This document shows, piece after piece, positions 6,380-8,949 of a DNA stretch of 8,949 bases (the stretch's first letter is position 1; each line of letters begins with the position of its first letter). The translations under genes and the position numbers were made by a program. This DNA comes from Clostridia bacterium (lineage in GTDB: Bacteria > Bacillota > Clostridia > Oscillospirales > CAG-382), in contig JAFQII010000272.1 in assembly GCA_017397605.1 (NCBI GenBank), forward strand, positions 1 to 8,949, given 5' to 3'. The notes under the pieces are model-generated. The model worked only from the letters and a program-made list of their open reading frames with translations. It searched no databases and was not told the origin of the DNA.

Positions 6380-6811
6380 TTATTTGCAGTGTTCTGCCAG
6401 GAAATCAATTGCATGCTTGTAGCTTTCGAAGCCAAAGCCCTGAAAGGTTGCGACACAGCAGGGGGTGATAAAGTTGACCTTGCGGTAGTCCTCGCGCGAC
6501 GTTGTATCGGTCAAATGGACTTCCACGGTGGGAATACCGACTGCCAACAACGCGTCGTGGATCGCCACGATCGTGTGCGTGTAAGCGGCGGGGTTGAAGA
6601 CGATGCCGTCAAACACGCCGTATGCTTCTTGAATTTTGTCCACCAAAGCACCCTCATGGTTGGATTGGAAGCACTCACAGTCGATGCCGTGGGAGACGCA
6701 GACGCTTTTTACATAATCAATGAGTGCGGCATAGCTTTTTTTGCCGTAGATGTCGGGCTCGCGGATGCCCAGCATGTTGATGTTGGGACCGTTTAAGATC
6801 AAGAGCTTCAT
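6380..6811 (-). CDS. aroQ: 3-dehydroquinate dehydratase, type II
   Basis: The 143-residue protein catalyses dehydration of 3-dehydroquinate to 3-dehydroshikimate, the third step of the shikimate pathway to aromatic amino acids. Family motifs are clear: LILNGPNINMLGIREPDIYG with Arg17 and catalytic Tyr22, QSNHEG (49-54), FNPAAYTHT (72-80, with Asn73 and catalytic His79), VEVHL (96-100, with His99), and Arg106/Arg110 in TSREDYR. The usual HLSN stretch reads HLTD here (99-102), a mild departure at the substrate pocket; other key residues are present, so activity is expected. Length is normal for the dodecameric type II enzymes. Its ATG overlaps the yhbY stop in ATGA (6808-6811), so the two are probably translationally coupled. 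A terminator follows directly. Confidence 0.96.
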   Translation of the reverse strand: MKLLILNGPNINMLGIREPDIYGKKSYAALIDYVKSVCVSHGIDCECFQSNHEGALVDKIQEAYGVFDGIVFNPAAYTHTIVAIHDALLAVGIPTVEVHLTDTTSREDYRKVNFITPCCVATFQGFGFESYKHAIDFLAEHCK

Positions 6812-7125
6812 TTTGCGCTCCGTTTCTCACGCGGGAGAACGATCTTGCGCTTTTCGGGGTCGGATGCCTGGCGGTAGAGGGAGATTTTTCTGCCGATGGT
6901 CTGCACTGCGTCGCAGGAAAGTGCCTCGCAAAGTGCGTCGGATGCTTCTCTGGGGGTGACGGGGCAGGTTTCCAAAACGGTCAGCTTGATGAGCTCGTGC
7001 GCTTCCAACGAGTCGGAAAGCGTCGCAATCAAGTTGTCGGTGATGCCGTTTTTGCCGATCTGCATGATCGGAACCATCTGCGCGACGAGCGAACGCAGAT
7101 ATGCGCGTTGTTTGGTTGAAATCAT
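6808..7125 (-). CDS. yhbY: YhbY-type RNA-binding protein (CRS1/YhbY domain)
   Basis: The 105-residue protein fits the small bacterial CRM (CRS1/YhbY) domain family, whose members associate with pre-50S ribosomal particles and are thought to help ribosome assembly. Visible signatures are an N-terminal helix TKQRAYLRSLVAQM, the loop GKNGIT (24-29, the GxxG-type RNA contact), EAHELIKLTVLET (41-53), and CDAVQTIGRKISLYR (71-85). The tail is basic. A longer reading to 7182 would add a run of residues coming only from the repeat sequence; ATG at 7125 is preferred because AGAGGA lies six bases upstream and the family N-terminus starts here. The stop overlaps the aroQ start by four bases. Upstream lies repeat copy C, then the PPTase gene. 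No promoter was seen in the 93-base gap. Confidence 0.93.
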   Translation of the reverse strand: MISTKQRAYLRSLVAQMVPIMQIGKNGITDNLIATLSDSLEAHELIKLTVLETCPVTPREASDALCEALSCDAVQTIGRKISLYRQASDPEKRKIVLPREKRSAK

Positions 7126-7131
7126 ATGTAT

Positions 7132-7137
7132 TCCTCT
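7132..7137 (-). promoter_or_regulatory. Ribosome binding site fixing the yhbY start
   Basis: AGAGGA on the minus strand lies six bases before ATG 7125-7123, an ideal spacing. It argues against the longer in-frame start at 7182, which falls inside the repeat element. Confidence 0.8.
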
Positions 7138-7144
7138 TTTGCAT

Positions 7145-7221
7145 AAAAAGGTTTTGAAGATTCCAAAGAAACTTTTCCTCAAAAAGTTTCTTTGGCGGGA
7201 TTTAAAGGGCGGAGCCCTTTA
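7145..7221 (-). repeat. Two-hairpin repeat, copy C, containing the PPTase stop codon
   Basis: On the minus strand, a short hairpin with 8-bp perfect arms (7214-7221 with 7203-7210) includes the TAA stop (7221-7219). The linker AATCCCG follows, then a long hairpin with 14-bp perfect arms (7182-7195 with 7163-7176), then GAATCTTCAAAACC. Copy A shares the stem core AAGAAACTTTT, but the outer pairs differ on both arms (CTTAAG/CTTAAG against CCAAAG/CTTTGG), so pairing is kept. It occupies most of the gap between the PPTase gene and yhbY. Confidence 0.8.
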
Positions 7222-7761
7222 GATGCCTGCGATTGCAAACAAGTAGTCTTCGCTGCCTTCAAAGGCGATCGAGAACTTGCGGATCGTGACCGAGCCGAGC
7301 TTGGACAGGAATTTGTCACCTTCTACTCCCGAGAAAGACGGAAAATCCGCAAGCGTCTTGCCGGCGCACTTGACGTACGCTTCCTTGCGGGTCCAGATCT
7401 TGAGAAAACGCTCGCGCTCGTCGACGACCGTCGAGCCTGCGCGGACGTACTCGGATTCCTCGCCCGAGAGAAAACGCTCTGCGAGCATGGAGTAGTCCGT
7501 CTTGCGCTCTGCGTAACGGGGCAGATACTCACCGTCGATGCCGATGGGGGAGTCGTTGATCGCAACGATCATTTTGTCGCCCGTGGTCGTGACGGAGATG
7601 TATTTTTTGCCGTCAAAGCCTTCGATCGAGGGCTTGCCGTTTTCGGCATAGACGACAGTCACTTCGTCGGATGCGAGATACTTGCGCACCGCGTCCTGTA
7701 CAGCGGCGTGGCGCACTTCCATATCGGGGTTGTTTTGCAGAATGATACACTTGAGTGCCAT
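7219..7761 (-). CDS. 4'-phosphopantetheinyl transferase superfamily protein (Sfp-like, compact)
   Basis: At 180 residues it is shorter than Sfp (about 220). Enzymes of this family move the phosphopantetheine arm from coenzyme A to a serine of a carrier protein. Key motifs: GKPSIEG (42-48) as the G-K-P block, SPIGIDGE (71-78) with Asp76 and Glu78 at the magnesium-binding positions of the usual G-I/V-D-x-E, FLSGEESEYV (97-106), and WTRKEAYVKCAGKTL (123-137) with the catalytic W-x-x-K-E-A-x-x-K set. The serine-histidine block that normally precedes the metal motif (SxSH) reads ISVTTTGD (55-62), without the histidine. No carrier protein or synthase lies nearby. The ATG at 7761 has GGAGGAA nine bases upstream and follows the ytfJ stop by three bases. 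The stop lies in a repeat hairpin. Family assignment is good; the substrate is unknown. Confidence 0.83.
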   Translation of the reverse strand: MALKCIILQNNPDMEVRHAAVQDAVRKYLASDEVTVVYAENGKPSIEGFDGKKYISVTTTGDKMIVAINDSPIGIDGEYLPRYAERKTDYSMLAERFLSGEESEYVRAGSTVVDERERFLKIWTRKEAYVKCAGKTLADFPSFSGVEGDKFLSKLGSVTIRKFSIAFEGSEDYLFAIAGI

Positions 7762-7764
7762 AGA

Positions 7765-8199
7765 TTATACTTCCTCCGTCTTGACGGTTTCTTCTTTTTT
7801 GGCAAAGACTTCTTTGCATTTTGCGATCATATCGGGCGCGCGGTCCATAAGGGAATTAGCTCCGTCGATGATCTTGTCCACGGGATTGACCGCGGGTACA
7901 TAGGAATCGGGGTTCTTGAGGTCCAAAAGTCGGACACTTCCGTCCGCGCCGACGACCAAAAAGCCGAGCGGGGTAACAGAAACGCCCGCGCCGCTGCCGC
8001 CCGCAAACAAAGGCACGTCTGCTGTTTTCGGCGCGCGGTCACTGCCGCCCGTCGCAAATCCGACGCTGACCTTGGAAAACGGAACGACCGTCACGCCGTT
8101 CGGGAGCGTGACCGGCTCGCCGATGACCGTGTTGACATCCGCGACCGAATTGATGCTCTTGATTGCTTGCTCAATCAGTTGTTTCATGGGTGTTTCCAT
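7765..8199 (-). CDS. ytfJ: Spore protein YtfJ / GerW family
   Basis: The 144-residue protein matches the YtfJ (GerW) family found in endospore formers; in Bacillus it is made in the forespore and is needed for germination in some nutrients. Conserved blocks are VADVNTVIGEPV (19-30), VPFSKVSVGFATGGSD (39-54), FAGGSGAGVSVTPLGFLVV (65-83) and a region ending in VDKIIDG. The glycine-rich middle is the hallmark. ATG 8199 is chosen over 8187 because the residues METPMKQLI match the usual N-terminus and AAGGAAG lies nine bases upstream. It overlaps the preceding DUF2953 gene by 29 bases and is followed after three bases by the PPTase gene, so all three probably share a transcript. It is strong evidence that the organism sporulates or descends from spore formers. 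Confidence 0.95.
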   Translation of the reverse strand: METPMKQLIEQAIKSINSVADVNTVIGEPVTLPNGVTVVPFSKVSVGFATGGSDRAPKTADVPLFAGGSGAGVSVTPLGFLVVGADGSVRLLDLKNPDSYVPAVNPVDKIIDGANSLMDRAPDMIAKCKEVFAKKEETVKTEEV

Positions 8200-8869
8200 C
8201 TTGTTTTTCTTCCTTTTTATAATACTTATATGCTTTTACCAGTTCCAACGCCTCCATCAGCGGGCGTGACGCAAACAAAGCGATGAGCGCCAGACGCCAG
8301 ATGCGGATCGAAACGCAAAGCTCTGCGTCGATCTCCGGCGTTTCTGCCAAAAAGTCGCACTCAACCTCCACGCGTACGCGATGCAAATCAACGCGGCGCA
8401 TGCTCTCGGCGGCTGAACGCACCGCACCTGCGGCGGCGCAGACGATGCCGTATTCCATAGCGGTTTTTGCCGCATCATCGGACGCGGCAAGCACGCGCAA
8501 GCGAAGCTCGTCCAATCGAATATGGCGCGCAAAACGCGTGAGGATCCCCACGGCAAGATCCTTGAATGCCGTGACGATTTCCGTGAGCGAAGGCTTTTCG
8601 GTCAGTTTTGGTGGCTTGGGCTCTTTTTTTGCCTTTGTATCTGTGTCTTTTTTGGTTTTTTGGGGGGCTTTTTTTGCCTTTTTTTGCGGTTTTGCTTCTT
8701 TTTCCGCAGAGAGGAGCTCTGTCAGGTTGAGTTTCCACGGGCCGATGCCGACGATCAGCAGCGGCGTATTGCAATATCCCGCGCGCAAGGAAAGCTTGAC
8801 GCATCCGATCAGCGCGAGCAACAGCAACAGGATGCCGACGATCCACCCGATGATCTTGAGTACGATCAT
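8171..8869 (-). CDS. ytfI: DUF2953 membrane protein (YtfI-like), partner of YtfJ
   Basis: The 232-residue protein has one N-terminal membrane segment (about 5-24), a very lysine-rich linker (about 56-90, many KK and KP), and a C-terminal domain with LRLRVLAASDDAAKTAMEYG (122-141), VRVEVECDF and IDAELCVSIRIWRLALIALF (180-199). The A-rich D-x-A-x-T-A block and the closing hydrophobic helix match DUF2953 proteins, which sit directly before ytfJ in many spore formers. The function is unknown; co-occurrence suggests a sporulation role. The ATG at 8869 overlaps the upstream stop (ATGA, 8866-8869). The linker probably spaces the domain from the membrane. Family assignment is based on pattern and neighbourhood. 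Confidence 0.83.
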   Translation of the reverse strand: MIVLKIIGWIVGILLLLLALIGCVKLSLRAGYCNTPLLIVGIGPWKLNLTELLSAEKEAKPQKKAKKAPQKTKKDTDTKAKKEPKPPKLTEKPSLTEIVTAFKDLAVGILTRFARHIRLDELRLRVLAASDDAAKTAMEYGIVCAAAGAVRSAAESMRRVDLHRVRVEVECDFLAETPEIDAELCVSIRIWRLALIALFASRPLMEALELVKAYKYYKKEEKQDGNTHETTD

Positions 8870-8949
8870 GCCTGCACTTCTTCGGGCGCGGGCGCGGACT
8901 CGGGTTCCTCGGCGGGCTGAATCGTCAACTGCTCGGGAACGGGGGACGC
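8866..8949 (-). CDS. C-terminal tail of an upstream gene, possibly scpB (truncated by window edge)
   Basis: An open frame of 27 codons runs from the window edge to TGA at 8868-8866. It reads ASPVPEQLTIQ followed by a tail rich in Pro, Glu and Ala that ends in VQA. Its stop overlaps the ytfI ATG in the typical ATGA arrangement, which supports a real gene end. In many Clostridia the gene before the DUF2953-ytfJ pair is scpB (segregation and condensation protein B), and ScpB often has an acidic low-complexity tail. That identity is only an inference from gene order; nothing in these residues is diagnostic. Confidence 0.55.
   Translation of the reverse strand, partial: ASPVPEQLTIQPAEEPESAPAPEEVQA

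Noticed and set aside
7123..7182. A longer yhbY start at 7182.
   Set aside because: The extra residues are translated repeat sequence; a well spaced AGAGGA site and the family N-terminus point to 7125.
7762..7770. TATAAT on the minus strand just before the PPTase start, as a -10 box.
   Set aside because: It falls between the ribosome binding site and the ATG, so a transcript starting there would lack the binding site.
7192..8286. A 364-codon plus-strand open frame opposite ytfJ and the PPTase gene.
   Set aside because: It spans three well supported minus-strand features and starts in repeat copy C; the composition is that of an antisense shadow.

Overview
The window looks like chromosomal sequence from a spore-forming Firmicute of class Clostridia, moderately GC-rich and probably an uncultured gut-type lineage near Oscillospirales or Christensenellales. 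This placement is inferred from gene content (spore protein YtfJ/GerW with its DUF2953/YtfI partner, a MetH without reactivation domain, Hsp33), from strong purine-rich Shine-Dalgarno sites, and from hairpin-type intergenic repeats. No phage, transposase, CRISPR array, rRNA or tRNA gene was recognised.

Left half, plus strand: the 3' end of xseA (exonuclease VII large subunit) is followed by a 246-base gap packed with two kinds of short-hairpin repeats. Then comes a tight three-gene operon, hslO (Hsp33 redox chaperone), metF (methylene-tetrahydrofolate reductase) and metH (cobalamin-dependent methionine synthase). MetF makes the methyl-tetrahydrofolate that MetH uses to methylate homocysteine. 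Hsp33 is an unexpected companion, possibly linked through redox sensitivity.

Middle: metH runs into a two-hairpin repeat element and a symmetrical, probably bidirectional, intrinsic terminator at about 4.8 kb. This separates it from a convergent minus-strand block.

Right half, minus strand, read from 8949 down to 4836: the tail of a gene that may be scpB, then ytfI (DUF2953), ytfJ/gerW, a small Sfp-like phosphopantetheinyl transferase, a second two-hairpin repeat element, yhbY (ribosome-associated RNA-binding protein), aroQ (type II dehydroquinase), an intrinsic terminator, and a 502-residue membrane-anchored protein of unknown function whose apparent TTG start lies directly against that terminator. 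Most junctions are overlaps or gaps of a few bases.

The most interesting material is non-coding. One element at 290-453 is a string of hairpins separated by the linker GTGATAT. A second family has three copies (473-532, 4704-4781, 7145-7221). Each of its hairpins is followed by an AATC-type linker, its stems differ between copies by paired changes that keep the pairing, and in two copies the stop codon of the preceding gene forms part of the first stem.
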